Part shown: piece after piece, positions 26,497 to 35,553 of the stretch
Layout: the number at the start of each line of letters is the position of its first letter
Position numbering within the stretch: the first letter of the stretch is position 1
NCBI RefSeq assembly: GCF_039993895.1
Contig: NZ_CP121194.1
Coordinates: 2,480,001 to 2,544,000 of the forward strand
Direction: 5' to 3'
Source: Edaphobacter paludis
GTDB taxonomy: Bacteria; Acidobacteriota; Terriglobia; Terriglobales; Acidobacteriaceae
Length of the DNA: 64,000 bases
The notes under the pieces: model-generated
Told to the model about the DNA's origin: nothing
Seen by the model: only the letters and a program-made list of their open reading frames with translations
Databases searched by the model: none
Program-made: the position numbers and the translations under genes

Positions 26497-26751
26497 TTAG
26501 TGATGCGGCCCCGCACCGCGCTCCCATGGACGCGGACTGACGGGGTCATCCTGCCACTTCTTGCGCCGCCCCACCAGAAACATGATGAGCCCGAAGACGA
26601 ACATGATCGCCCCCCAGGTCAGGTTAAGGTTGATTCCCATCGACTTCTCGTAGATTGCGGCATTCCCGCGGGTGATCAGTCCATAGACGCTCATCAGGCC
26701 GCCAGTGATAAGGAAGATGAGGCCAAGGGGGATGCGTATGTCGAGTCCCAT
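26497..26751 (-). CDS. Small two-helix membrane protein
   Basis: 84 residues. Two hydrophobic segments (IPLGLIFLITGGLMSVYGLI and LTWGAIMFVFGLIMFLV) are joined by an amphipathic loop, ending in basic GRRKKW and a His-rich tail. The ATG at 26751 has an AAGGA eight bases before; earlier in-frame codons are Ser-rich and overlap the symporter's 3' end. It starts 22 bases after the SSS symporter on the same strand, so it is probably a companion subunit of, or co-expressed with, that transporter. The function is unknown. Confidence 0.72.
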   Translation of the reverse strand: MGLDIRIPLGLIFLITGGLMSVYGLITRGNAAIYEKSMGINLNLTWGAIMFVFGLIMFLVGRRKKWQDDPVSPRPWERGAGPHH

Positions 26752-26773
26752 TGAAAGTTCCTTTGCGTGCGCT

Positions 26774-28573
26774 TTAGGCGAAGACGAGGTTGAGGACGAC
26801 GAGGATGGCAAGAACCGCAATAGCGAGCGTCGCAGGCTTCTGATACCAGCTTAGATGCCCTTCCTCGGGCTTGGGAGTCAGCGAGTAAACCAGCCCTACG
26901 AGTTCCGCCTCTTCACGCGGGCGAGTGGCGAGGCTCACCACAACCGTTACAAGCAGATTGACGGAGAAGGCAAAGATGGCCGTCCAGAAGTTCTGCGCCA
27001 TATCGCTCGGATAGTGATGAACGATGGCGATCCATCCGCCATGCATGCCGGGCTTAGCGTCCGTGGGAATCGTGAGCCCATGATGCATCAAAGCGGCGAC
27101 TGTGCCCGAAATCAACCCGGTAAAGGCGCCATGCCCGGTCGTCCGCTTCCAGAACATCCCGAGAAGAAACGTAGCGAAAAGCGGCGCATTCACGATGGAG
27201 AACACCAGTTGCAGCGCGTCCATGATGTTGTTGAAGTTGGTAACGGCGTAGGCCGCCCCAATCGATAAGAGGACCCCCCCGATGGTTGCCATGCGACCCA
27301 TCCAGAGATAGTGCGCGTCTGTTCCCTTCTTATTGATGTACGCCTGATAGATGTCGTAGGTCCAGACCGTATTGAATGCAGTGACGTTGCCAGCCATGCC
27401 GGACATGAAGCTGGCGAGCAGTGCGGTGAGACCGAGACCGAGGATGCCCGTGGGAAAGAAGTGCAGCAGCATGACCGGAATGGCGAGGTCGTAGTTATAG
27501 ACGGGATTGCCGTTGGTGTCGAGCACCGGCAAGCCAGTGATAGCGTCCATCTTCTGCGGAATGATGCCGTGCGGATGCTGCTCGTCCAGCGGAATGGCGT
27601 GACCGCTGGCGGTATGGGTAGCAACGACGGCTGAAGGAGTCGCCATGTGCGAGGTCACCGTGATGGCGATCAGGCCGGGCAGGATAACAAGGAACGGAAA
27701 GAACATCTTCGGGATCGCCGCAATCAGCGGAACACGGCGGGCCGAAACCTCGGAGTCGGCCGCCATGGCGCGCTGGATAACGAGGAAGTCAGTGCACCAG
27801 TAGCCGAAGCTGAGGACGAAGCCCAGCCCCATGGCCAGTCCCACCCACTCGACGCCGAGCGTGTTCGTGGAGGCATGCGCCATGCCCTTCCACGAGTGGG
27901 TCATGGTGGCGGGCAGGGTCCGCTTGATGCCCTCCCATCCGCCAACGTTGCGGAGACCTATCCACACCAGGGGAGCGAAGCCCGCCACGATAAGAAAGAA
28001 CTGTAGAACTTCGTTATAGATGGCGCTGGTAAGGCCGCCCAGGAAGATATAGCCGAGGACGATGATCGCGGAAAGAAATATTGAGACGTGAAAGACATAC
28101 TGGTCCGGGATGATGCCATGAAAGAGACCCAGCGTCTGGATCAGCAGCGCCATCGCATACATCGAGATGCCGGAGCTGAAGATGGTCATGACCGCGAAGG
28201 AGAACGCGTTGACGGCCCGAGTCTTCTCGTCGAAACGCATCCTCAGATACTCGGGCACCGATCGCGCCTTCGAACCGTAGTAGAAGGGCATCATGAAGAT
28301 GCCGACAAATACCATGGCAGGAATGGCGCCTATCCAATAGAACTGGCTCGTGATGATGCCGTACTTCGCACCCGAGGCACCCATGCCGATGACTTCCTGT
28401 GCCCCCAGATTTGCCGAGATGAAGGCCAGGCCGCAGACCCAGGCCGGTATGGATCGCCCTGCAAGAAAAAAGTCGTTGCTGGTGCGCATGTAGCGCTTCA
28501 GCGCAAACCCGATTCCCAGAACGAAGACGAAATAGACCAGCATGATTAGCCAGTCAATAATGGATAGAGTCAC
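26774..28573 (-). CDS. Sodium:solute symporter, sugar-type (SSS family)
   Basis: 599 residues with at least 13 membrane helices. N-terminal IIDWLIMLVYFVFVLGIGFALKRYMRTSNDFFLAGRSIPAWVCGLAFISANLGAQEVIGMGASGAKYG is the SSS signature, closely like sodium/galactose transporters of the vSGLT type. It should take up a hexose with Na+. Neighbours on the same strand (small membrane protein, GlgX, GH36 alpha-galactosidase) fit uptake of released galactose or glucose. Sugar specificity is inferred from family and context. Confidence 0.92.
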   Translation of the reverse strand: MTLSIIDWLIMLVYFVFVLGIGFALKRYMRTSNDFFLAGRSIPAWVCGLAFISANLGAQEVIGMGASGAKYGIITSQFYWIGAIPAMVFVGIFMMPFYYGSKARSVPEYLRMRFDEKTRAVNAFSFAVMTIFSSGISMYAMALLIQTLGLFHGIIPDQYVFHVSIFLSAIIVLGYIFLGGLTSAIYNEVLQFFLIVAGFAPLVWIGLRNVGGWEGIKRTLPATMTHSWKGMAHASTNTLGVEWVGLAMGLGFVLSFGYWCTDFLVIQRAMAADSEVSARRVPLIAAIPKMFFPFLVILPGLIAITVTSHMATPSAVVATHTASGHAIPLDEQHPHGIIPQKMDAITGLPVLDTNGNPVYNYDLAIPVMLLHFFPTGILGLGLTALLASFMSGMAGNVTAFNTVWTYDIYQAYINKKGTDAHYLWMGRMATIGGVLLSIGAAYAVTNFNNIMDALQLVFSIVNAPLFATFLLGMFWKRTTGHGAFTGLISGTVAALMHHGLTIPTDAKPGMHGGWIAIVHHYPSDMAQNFWTAIFAFSVNLLVTVVVSLATRPREEAELVGLVYSLTPKPEEGHLSWYQKPATLAIAVLAILVVLNLVFA

Positions 28574-28911
28574 GGTAACCCTTAAGCGAAAGCTAAGTTT
28601 GGATTTGGGACGCTCTGGCCAACTCTAAATTGTCCGACAGGCTGCGTCCAGCGGGAAAAGGTTCGGAACTGTTTGAAATGCCTATATTCCGCAAGAGCCC
28701 TCCTTTCTGCCAAAACTGTTATTTTCCACCCGTTCTGGACCCATGTCATTTGACCGGGGCGATGTACAACCTCATCGTGGACGCGCTGTATGAAAAGATT
28801 GGCGAGAAAAGGCAGATTCGTGCGGCGGAAAGGCACGGAAGTCAAGACCTCATTTAAGCGCCTGCTTCGTCTCACAAATGCCGGAATCGAATAATCTCAT
28901 TGCTGAGCCCG
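28574..28911. other. Divergent promoter region, no gene seen
   Basis: About 340 bases between the reverse symporter and the forward regulatory-like gene. A short forward frame (28630-28857) has a cysteine pair but no ribosome site; I do not count it as a gene. Confidence 0.5.
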
Positions 28912-30531
28912 ATGCGAGACCCTGTGCAAGCAACCCGAAGCAGATTTCATCTTGGATCCTATGTCCTCCTGCTCTCTCTGGTGGGGACGGGAGCCGGCGC
29001 TCCGGCCCAGGGGCAGAATAGTTTTCCCCAGTCTGCGTCCGCCACCGACTCGTCTAATCCCGTTACCGTCTCTGGACGCGTGTTGAATGCCACTACCGGT
29101 CAGCCGGTTGCGCGCGCGCTCGTACGTTTGAACGATCGGGCGGTGCTGACCACCTATGACGGAAGATTCGAATTTAGCCAGGTGACGGATGCCGGCAACG
29201 TCCAGGTCAGCAAGCCGGGCTTTTATGCCAGCACCGAGCCTGGGGGTTCGTCCGGCATTTTTCTGCGTACAGGGGAGCCAACGACTGCGTTGGAATTGCG
29301 TCTCTACCCCGAGGCTATCTTTACCGGTACGGTAACGGCGCCGAATGGCGATCCATTGCCGAACATTCTGGTGAGCGCCAAAAGAAGTATGTTCAATGAC
29401 TCAGGCCACATCTGGATACCGGTTGCGCAGATGCAGACGGATGCTCATGGCCGATTCCGCCTGCCCGTGCCCGCAGGCGATTACAAACTCACGTCAACCT
29501 ACGCATCTCGGGTGAATGGAACCGACGAGGTTGTCTTACCGGTGACTCTTCCGTCTGAAAACTCCGCAAACACCTCAGGTTTACTCCATATTCGAAGCGG
29601 TGAGGAGCAGCATTTTGAGCTGCATCCAATAACCAGCCGCGCCTATACCGTAACCGCCGTCTTCGACTCCGATTTAGGTCGCAGCTTTCCTCGGATCACC
29701 GCGCGCTCCAATAACGGCGCCTCCCTCTCGTTGCCGATTCGTACTGTAGCAGGAGCCACCCAGACCGAGCTTCCCAACGGCACCTATACGCTCAACGCCA
29801 GCATTTTTTCGATCGACGGGATCGAACAAGGTGAGACCACCGTGACCGTGGCAGGCCACGACGTCTCCGAAGTTTTCTTCCACCTGACGCCCGTGCCAAA
29901 GCTGCCGGTGGAGCTTCAGATTGATGGTGCTGCAACGGCTGATGACCGCCAGCCTAATCTGATGCAATTTGGCCTGATGCTCGAAAACGATCAGGTTGAT
30001 ACTGACGGCATCAACTCGGTCTATCTCTCCATGCAGAGAGGAGGCGCGATGGGCTTCACAGCCCTTCCTGGCAGCTATCGGCTTCGTGCGCGCAACAACG
30101 GCAGCAGCACCTGGTATATCAAATCCGTCACTTACGGAACGTCGGATGTTCTGCAACAGGAGGTGGTCGTCGCTCCCGGTACAACTGGTGGGCCCATTCG
30201 GGTGACGGTGAGCAACCAGACATCAAGCCTTCAAGGCACCTGCAAACTGGGTGGCGTTCCGGCTGCCTGCTGGGTTTATTTGATACCCACGACTCCCAGC
30301 GCGACCTCCGTCTTCACGGAACGGAGTAATGAACGGGGCATCTATAACTACCCTCACCTGCCGCCGGGAAGCTATCAAGCCGTCGCGTTTGAGCAGAAAC
30401 ACTCGATCGATTATGGAGACCCTCCCGCGCTTACTCCATTTGCTACCCACGTCCGCGCAGTTACCGTCAACGTTGGAGACAAACCCTCGCTCGATCTGGA
30501 TGCAGTCCCCGAAGCGGAGATGGCGCCATGA
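28912..30531 (+). CDS. Secreted carboxypeptidase-regulatory-like protein 1
   Basis: 539 residues. A signal peptide (SYVLLLSLVGTGAGAPAQG) is followed by a carboxypeptidase-regulatory/CnaB-like beta-sandwich (VTVSGRVLNATTGQPVARALVRLNDRAVLTTYDGRFEFSQVTDAGNVQVSKPGF), then further such repeats (TGTVTAPNGDPLPNILVSAK, CKLGGVPAACWVYL). No catalytic residues are visible. Such proteins are common in Acidobacteriota and are usually taken as exported binding or structural modules. The ATG at 28912 follows a TTG four codons earlier, with only a weak ribosome site. The stop overlaps the next start (ATGA). Confidence 0.78.
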   Translation: MRDPVQATRSRFHLGSYVLLLSLVGTGAGAPAQGQNSFPQSASATDSSNPVTVSGRVLNATTGQPVARALVRLNDRAVLTTYDGRFEFSQVTDAGNVQVSKPGFYASTEPGGSSGIFLRTGEPTTALELRLYPEAIFTGTVTAPNGDPLPNILVSAKRSMFNDSGHIWIPVAQMQTDAHGRFRLPVPAGDYKLTSTYASRVNGTDEVVLPVTLPSENSANTSGLLHIRSGEEQHFELHPITSRAYTVTAVFDSDLGRSFPRITARSNNGASLSLPIRTVAGATQTELPNGTYTLNASIFSIDGIEQGETTVTVAGHDVSEVFFHLTPVPKLPVELQIDGAATADDRQPNLMQFGLMLENDQVDTDGINSVYLSMQRGGAMGFTALPGSYRLRARNNGSSTWYIKSVTYGTSDVLQQEVVVAPGTTGGPIRVTVSNQTSSLQGTCKLGGVPAACWVYLIPTTPSATSVFTERSNERGIYNYPHLPPGSYQAVAFEQKHSIDYGDPPALTPFATHVRAVTVNVGDKPSLDLDAVPEAEMAP

Positions 30532-32240
30532 AGCTGACCTCCCTGCTGCGCCTTTTGGTCTTCGCCTTCGCAGCCAGCGGATATTTTGCGGCCGCACAGA
30601 GCAAAACAGCGCCTGCGATCTCCTATCGAATTACGGGCACAATCGTCAGCAGCGCCGACGGCTCGCCGATTCCGCATGGTCACCTGACTGCTACCCTCGT
30701 TCCCCGGGGAGGCGATGGCGAGCAGCAGTTCCCTGCTCCTGTCGGCACCTTCGATGCCGATGATCATGGCCGATTCTCGATGGCGCTGCCGTCGGCGGGA
30801 ATGTGGCGGGTCGTTGGCAGCGCTTACGGATACGTGGCACAAGCCTACGATGAGCATCAACTCTTTTCGAGCGGCATTGTGCTGACCCCCGCTTCGCCAG
30901 TCATCGACGTTCGTTTTCAGCTTTCGCCGGAGGCGGTGATTACAGGCAACATCATCGACGAGGCAGGCGAGCCTGTCCGCAATGCCCGCGTTTCCCTGTT
31001 GGCGGTTCCCTCTGCGGAACCGGATTCGACCCAGCCTGCCGCGCGAACTCGCGCCAGTACATCCACGGATGATCGCGGCTCGTACGAGTTCGACGACCTC
31101 GCGCCGGGTGACTATCGCATCAAAGTGCAGGCGCAGGTATGGTACGCGATGGCCGCTCAACAGGGAGGATCGAGATCCGACTCGGATCAGCATCCACTGG
31201 ATCCCTCGCTGGACGTGACCTATCCCCTTATGTGGTATCCGGGAACCAGCGATCCGTCAACCGCCGAGACACTCACGCTTCATGCTGGAGACAGCCGTCA
31301 GGCGGACTTCCAACTGACTCCTATCCCGTCCGTTCACCTTCACATCCTGCCCGAGGAGAGCGCGGATTCAAGTGGCCGCCGGATGCAAACTTATCCAATG
31401 ATCGAACGGCTGTCTTCTGATGGCAATGACTTCGTTCCCGTCTCCGCACATATAGGTCCCCAAGGCACGATTGATGTCGGCGGACTTGCGCCCGGGCGCT
31501 ACGAAGTGAGGATGCAAGGCGCGGGGCAGACGATCAAGCCTGCGCTGGTCGAAGTAGGAGAGGGCTCCGCGCAGACGCTGGATATGAGTGCCGCATCATT
31601 GGTTGCCAACGTATCGATTCACTTTGAAGGAGTCCCTGCCGCGGATGCCGGCTCCGTGCATGTCAACTTTATCGATCCAGAGAGTGGACGCGATGCCACA
31701 CGGGATGATGCAGGCGCTTATTTCCTATCCGGCAGCCTGTTGCATCAACGACGAACGAAGGTCCTCAGCCGGACAGTGGAAGTGCCGCCTGGCCGCTATG
31801 AAGTGCTACTGACAGGCAAGCCCAACCTCTATCTCACCGGAATTACCGCTGAATCGGCGACAGCCACAGGACGCTTCGTGACCGTGCCCAGCGGCGACTC
31901 GGCGCTTACTTTGCATATTGCCGAAGGCCGATCCACGCTGACCGGCGTAGCCATGTTGCAGGGCAAGCCGTCGGTAGGTGCGATGGTTCTTCTCATTCCT
32001 GCGACCCTTGGCGAACCGGATAGTCTCAACATCACTCGTCGCGACCAGACGAATACCGACGGCAGCTTCGATCTCAACAACGTGTTGCCCGGCCAGTACA
32101 TCCTGCTCGCAATCGACCACGGTTGGCAGGTCAACTGGAAAGATCCTTCCACGCTGCGCGGCTATATGATGCATGGCGTTCCCGTGGATCTCACGTCAAC
32201 GCGCAAGATGACAGAGACCATCGAAGCCCAGGCCCCGTGA
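30528..32240 (+). CDS. Secreted carboxypeptidase-regulatory-like protein 2
   Basis: 570 residues, with signal peptide ([16 protein letters not shown]) and the same class of beta-sandwich units: [47 protein letters not shown], and a late [25 protein letters not shown]. It is translated with the preceding gene by a four-base overlap and shares architecture with it, so the pair probably arose by duplication and acts together at the cell surface. No enzymatic motif is visible. Its gene ends 65 bases before tRNA-Ser, the attachment site of the neighbouring element. Confidence 0.78.
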   Translation: MKLTSLLRLLVFAFAASGYFAAAQSKTAPAISYRITGTIVSSADGSPIPHGHLTATLVPRGGDGEQQFPAPVGTFDADDHGRFSMALPSAGMWRVVGSAYGYVAQAYDEHQLFSSGIVLTPASPVIDVRFQLSPEAVITGNIIDEAGEPVRNARVSLLAVPSAEPDSTQPAARTRASTSTDDRGSYEFDDLAPGDYRIKVQAQVWYAMAAQQGGSRSDSDQHPLDPSLDVTYPLMWYPGTSDPSTAETLTLHAGDSRQADFQLTPIPSVHLHILPEESADSSGRRMQTYPMIERLSSDGNDFVPVSAHIGPQGTIDVGGLAPGRYEVRMQGAGQTIKPALVEVGEGSAQTLDMSAASLVANVSIHFEGVPAADAGSVHVNFIDPESGRDATRDDAGAYFLSGSLLHQRRTKVLSRTVEVPPGRYEVLLTGKPNLYLTGITAESATATGRFVTVPSGDSALTLHIAEGRSTLTGVAMLQGKPSVGAMVLLIPATLGEPDSLNITRRDQTNTDGSFDLNNVLPGQYILLAIDHGWQVNWKDPSTLRGYMMHGVPVDLTSTRKMTETIEAQAP

Positions 32241-32305
32241 GTCTGGCGCTTGATCCATTCATCTCAAGGGCGACTGTGTTAGATTCAAAAAGGTAGCTCG
32301 ATCGC

Positions 32306-32393
32306 GGAGAGATGGCCGAGTGGCTGAAGGCGCACGCTTGGAAAGCGTGTATACCGCAAGGTATCCAGGGTTCGAATCCCTGTCTCTCCGCCA
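32306..32393 (+). tRNA. tRNA-Ser (anticodon GGA)
   Basis: 88 bases with encoded CCA. The 7-bp acceptor stem pairs GGAGAGA with TCTCTCC, the discriminator base is G, and the anticodon loop TTGGAAA gives anticodon GGA at 32340-32342. A long variable arm is present, as expected for serine. The TTCGAAT T-loop is intact. Its 3' end is the attachment site of the integrated element. Confidence 0.97.
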
Positions 32394-32395
32394 TA
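32377..32395 (+). repeat. Left attachment site (attL) in the tRNA-Ser 3' end
   Basis: TCCCTGTCTCTCCGCCATA covers the T-stem/acceptor end of the tRNA and two bases beyond. The same 19 bases recur perfectly at 46109-46127. The tRNA remains complete on this side. Confidence 0.92.
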
Positions 32396-32485
32396 TTCCT
32401 TTGGAATCAATAACATACATAAAAACAAGGACTTATGCTGTCCTCAATGTTCATGGATTCGACCTTGGTTAGGCTGTTCCCCGTT

Positions 32486-32515
32486 TTTACCTAGCTATAA
32501 AAATTTACCTAACTA
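32486..32515 (+). repeat. Two candidate integrase arm sites near attL
   Basis: TTTACCTAGCTA (32486-32497) and TTTACCTAACTA (32504-32515), 18 bases apart. A third related word, TTTACCTCGCTA, lies at 46025-46036 beside the integrase start and attR. This distribution at both element ends is what integrase arm sites show. Confidence 0.45.
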
Positions 32516-32641
32516 AGAATTTTCAAGTAGCCTGGTTTCGTGTCGAACAATAGCACTTGACACATGGCGCTGGGTTCAGTTATGGTTGGAAATGTTCCCG
32601 CCTCCATCTAGGCGGTCGATCTCTTTTACTCCAAAATAAGC

Positions 32642-32670
32642 TTGACATTGCTGTGTGCGCACGGTAGGTT
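32642..32670 (+). promoter_or_regulatory. Candidate early promoter with operator-like palindrome
   Basis: TTGACA, a 17-base spacer, then TAGGTT. The spacer contains the palindrome GTGCGCAC (32655-32662). The first ten bases, TTGACATTGC, recur on the minus strand at the promoter region near 44316. It points toward the element's first genes. Confidence 0.45.
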
Positions 32671-32760
32671 ATTGTTATGCCTAAACGAGAAAAGAGGAAT
32701 TCCAACCCCAACCAACGCTAAGACAGAAGCCTGTCATCCCCTGAAGCGGGAACAGAACAC

Positions 32761-32826
32761 CCAATTGCAGTAAGTGCAGCAAGGCAGCGCCCTGAAGAGC
32801 GACCTTTTAGCCAATTGCGATAAGTG
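32761..32826 (+). repeat. Direct repeat pair, 50-base spacing
   Basis: CCAATTGCAGTAAGTG (32761-32776) and CCAATTGCGATAAGTG (32811-32826) differ at two bases and are exactly 50 bases apart. They lie in the 700-base gene-free left arm of the element (32394-33097). A protein-binding role (repressor or integrase accessory) is possible. Otherwise I see no gene in this stretch. Confidence 0.5.
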
Positions 32827-33097
32827 TTGATATCCCTCGGTAATGCCTAAGATATCTCGAACAACGGTTCCGTAGAAAGCGGACAGCAAAAGTTTAGATA
32901 TGGCCACGTATCGCCAAACGTGTAGTTTTTGGCAGTCTCTCCTATGGAAGAGGATCTGAGACTAGAGGATGGCCCACTGAGCGGCCCAATACACCCTAAA
33001 AACGAAGCAAAGAAGGCAGAGTTGACGTGTGTGATTTTGCGCATGTTCATCCTGCGCACATTAACCCTCAACACATGATTCCCAAAGGAAATCAATA

Positions 33098-33409
33098 ATG
33101 CCTGAAGCTGAACTGTTTAATTTTTCTGCTCCATCTGTCTCATCCATTCTCGATATCGCAGCAATAGATGAATGTTTTATTGGAGAAATCTGCGCCTCGG
33201 CTGAGAACAGCTTGGCCCGGATGGTGGAGGACTACGGCTGCGCGATCACGGTCGTCCAGCTCGCCAAGATCCTGCAATGCTCACGCGGTCAGATTTACAA
33301 ATTGATTGACGATAAACGATTGCCAGCCCTGAAGGTGGGAACAATGGTGCGCCTAGATCCGGGCACCGTGGCTGACTGGATTAGACGCAAGATGACAATG
33401 ACCGCCTAG
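33098..33409 (+). CDS. Excisionase/MerR-like HTH DNA-binding protein
   Basis: 103 residues. The C-terminal half (about 48-98) is a helix-turn-helix of the HTH_17/excisionase type: ITVVQLAKILQCSRGQIYKLIDDKRLPALKVGTMVRLDPGTVADWIRRK. The N-terminal 45 residues are unassigned. An AAAGG site lies upstream of the ATG. As the first gene of the element and near attL, it is well placed to act as recombination directionality factor or as the element's regulator. Confidence 0.78.
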   Translation: MPEAELFNFSAPSVSSILDIAAIDECFIGEICASAENSLARMVEDYGCAITVVQLAKILQCSRGQIYKLIDDKRLPALKVGTMVRLDPGTVADWIRRKMTMTA

Positions 33410-33520
33410 TTCCCTCCCCTAAAACCTATCGACGCAGCCACGACCCCACAGAGGGCCGAGAGGATGCCTGTCTTAATTCCTGCCTATTGGCTTTACCAAG
33501 AATAACGAGTGAAAAGAAAC

Positions 33521-34765
33521 ATGAGTGATATCCAGCTTAAACGATCTACAGATTTGTATGACCACGCTAAACCACGACGGTTGCGTGAGAGTGACAAAAC
33601 GATTCCGGCATCTGCTCCCACCTCAGCCAGCCCTGGAAGGTGGCTATCAGAAATCATTGTTGATGCTCTGTTGCCGGATGAATCCAATCCGCCTGAACCT
33701 CGAACAGAGGAACAGGCTGCACAATATGTTTCTGCTGTTGAGATTCTGAATGCATACCGCCTGGTTCCACGGTACAAGCGTCTCCGGTATCCCACTGAGC
33801 TTATTTATTACCGTTCATGGGAGAAAGAACTCCCTGCCACGAAGTTTATAGAGGATGAATTCGAGACACTGGAAACCAAGTCTCTTTGCTTTGGGTTTGC
33901 GGATATTGCCGCGATGAAGGCTGACGATGACTCCTCCAGCTTCTCTATGTTGGGACAGGATGGTGTGCTGTCTGGAATCCAGTTGCATGAGTACCAAACC
34001 AATCGAGCTAAAGAGCTTGAGGGCTATAAGGCCACACGCAAGCCAGCCAAGAAAACCAAGGGTAAGGCGGCAGATTCTAAAGTCAAGAACAAATATGACT
34101 TCATTCCTGATGACGTTATGGACGCAGCTTACCGCACCTGGTTCATTGATCCCAACGACGCCAACAAAGAAATCCTCTGGAAGACTCTGCACAATTTCTT
34201 TTCGAGGGAAACAAGCCTTGCACGCAAAGGTGATGACCTGCACGCACAGGGCGAGTCTGATGACTTTCAACAGAATTTAGTCATTAGGCTTATGGGTGTT
34301 CTGGAAAAGATGGCAGCAAGGGGCAAAGAGATTGAGCAGCCATCTAACTATCTGCGGAGGACCTGGAAGAATTGCCGGATAACTGCCTTTGAGAAGCTAG
34401 ACAAGGCAAACCGCACTTGGCTGCCTATCGAAATTCCTTGCTCAGACGGTGACGGCGCACCTTCCAATGATGAATCATGCGATGCGCCAAACCATCTTGA
34501 CGAACAGGCTTATAAGAATTGGGCTGACGGCAACAATGCTACAGGTGAGGCCACAGAAGACCCAGAGGTGATCCGTCAGCGCCGTTTGGCTATGCTGCCC
34601 ATGTTGCGTGATGACATCCGCGACGTTGTAGGAATGCACCTCGCTGGCAAGACACAAACGGAGATTGGCACTGAGAAGGGTGTCAGTCAACAGGCGGTGA
34701 GCAAAACCTTAAAAAAGGCGGCAGAGTTGCTACAGGCGATGCAGCACGAGGCTGCGACGAAATGA
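33521..34765 (+). CDS. Sigma-70-like protein with a long N-terminal region
   Basis: 414 residues. The C-terminus has a sigma region-4-type HTH: LPMLRDDIRDVVGMHLAGKTQTEIGTEKGVSQQAVSKTLKKAAELL. A region-2-like helical stretch (DDFQQNLVIRLMGVLEKMAARGKEIEQPSNYLRRTWKNCRITAFEKLDK) precedes it. The first 200 residues match nothing I know and include a basic linker (RKPAKKTKGKAADSKVKNK). It could redirect host polymerase to element genes or act as a DNA-binding regulator. ATG at 33521 chosen; GTG four codons earlier is possible. It overlaps the next start by four bases. Confidence 0.65.
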   Translation: MSDIQLKRSTDLYDHAKPRRLRESDKTIPASAPTSASPGRWLSEIIVDALLPDESNPPEPRTEEQAAQYVSAVEILNAYRLVPRYKRLRYPTELIYYRSWEKELPATKFIEDEFETLETKSLCFGFADIAAMKADDDSSSFSMLGQDGVLSGIQLHEYQTNRAKELEGYKATRKPAKKTKGKAADSKVKNKYDFIPDDVMDAAYRTWFIDPNDANKEILWKTLHNFFSRETSLARKGDDLHAQGESDDFQQNLVIRLMGVLEKMAARGKEIEQPSNYLRRTWKNCRITAFEKLDKANRTWLPIEIPCSDGDGAPSNDESCDAPNHLDEQAYKNWADGNNATGEATEDPEVIRQRRLAMLPMLRDDIRDVVGMHLAGKTQTEIGTEKGVSQQAVSKTLKKAAELLQAMQHEAATK

Positions 34766-35484
34766 GCAATATGCTTCGAGGACTAGGTCTTAGCTATTCG
34801 CAAGTACCCGATGACGTGTCAATGAGTGACTCCATGATGTCCGCACTCAGAGGTGATTCGCTAAAAATATACATAAGGGTATGTGGGATAACGCAACAGA
34901 AGAGTAAAACTACGGTGAGGATGGCATCGAAGGAAATACAGGCATTGGGCATAGGTATTAATTATGTGAATGCCGCCGTAGACAATCTTGTGGACCTGGG
35001 ATTGATGGCAGTAACACGGCGTAAGGGGCCAAGTGGCTACTTCGAGTTTGAACTTCTGGACCCGCTGACCCGTCTACCCATTCCGACGCGGTACGCACGG
35101 AAACTAGATGCTAGTACGCTGACAGACAGGCAGCTTGAAACGTACTTCATGCACAGGCTACAGACAAACTACAGTCACCATGATACGCAGGGGTTCATGG
35201 CTTTCTGTCCGTTCCATGAGGACGGCAGGAAGAAACCCACCCTGTCAATCAAGACTGTAGGCAGTGGAGCATGGCACTGCTTTAATCCAAAGTGTCCGCA
35301 CCATATTGGTGGCAGCGTGATCTATTTTGAAGTTGCTTACAATCTGCTTTTCAACCACAGGCCGATTAGTATGCCCCTCGCCTGGGAGCGCATAGTCTGC
35401 ATTATCCGTGGAGCAGAAAGACGGGAAGAAATAGACAACCAAAGTGTGAGCAATGCTACAGCGGAAATGGCGTCCGTGCAGTAG
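34762..35484 (+). CDS. Winged-helix plus CHC2-type zinc-finger protein (replication candidate)
   Basis: 240 residues. The N-terminal half has a winged-helix look (KTTVRMASKEIQALGIGINYVNAAVDNLVDLGLMAVTRR). Residues near 145-190 read FMAFCPFHEDGRKKPTLSIKTVGSGAWHCFNPKCPHHIGGSVIYF, a CPFH...CFNPKC zinc finger as in DnaG-type primases and phage P4-like initiators. No TOPRIM or helicase domain follows. I read it as an origin-binding or primase-accessory protein of the element. Just downstream is a perfect 18-bp inverted repeat that could be its target. Confidence 0.68.
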   Translation: MSNMLRGLGLSYSQVPDDVSMSDSMMSALRGDSLKIYIRVCGITQQKSKTTVRMASKEIQALGIGINYVNAAVDNLVDLGLMAVTRRKGPSGYFEFELLDPLTRLPIPTRYARKLDASTLTDRQLETYFMHRLQTNYSHHDTQGFMAFCPFHEDGRKKPTLSIKTVGSGAWHCFNPKCPHHIGGSVIYFEVAYNLLFNHRPISMPLAWERIVCIIRGAERREEIDNQSVSNATAEMASVQ

Positions 35485-35491
35485 GAGTAAA

Positions 35492-35553
35492 GCAGGAGTC
35501 ATTTTCACGAAACCGTGAACAAACTTGTAACAAAACGTGAAAATGACTCCTGC
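35492..35553. repeat. Perfect 18-bp inverted repeat (origin or terminator candidate)
   Basis: GCAGGAGTCATTTTCACG (35492-35509) and its exact complement (35536-35553) surround a 26-base A-rich loop that itself contains CCGTGAAC. It starts eight bases after the stop of the zinc-finger gene. No T tract follows on either strand, which makes an origin or protein-binding cruciform at least as likely as a terminator. Confidence 0.75.

Noticed and set aside
28630-28857. A 75-codon forward frame with a Cys pair between symporter and regulatory-like gene
   Set aside because: No ribosome site and no recognisable pattern; it sits in a divergent promoter region.
32847-33095. Reverse frame in the left arm of the satellite
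   Set aside because: 82 codons without ribosome site or recognisable domain, ending in the control region of the excisionase-like gene.
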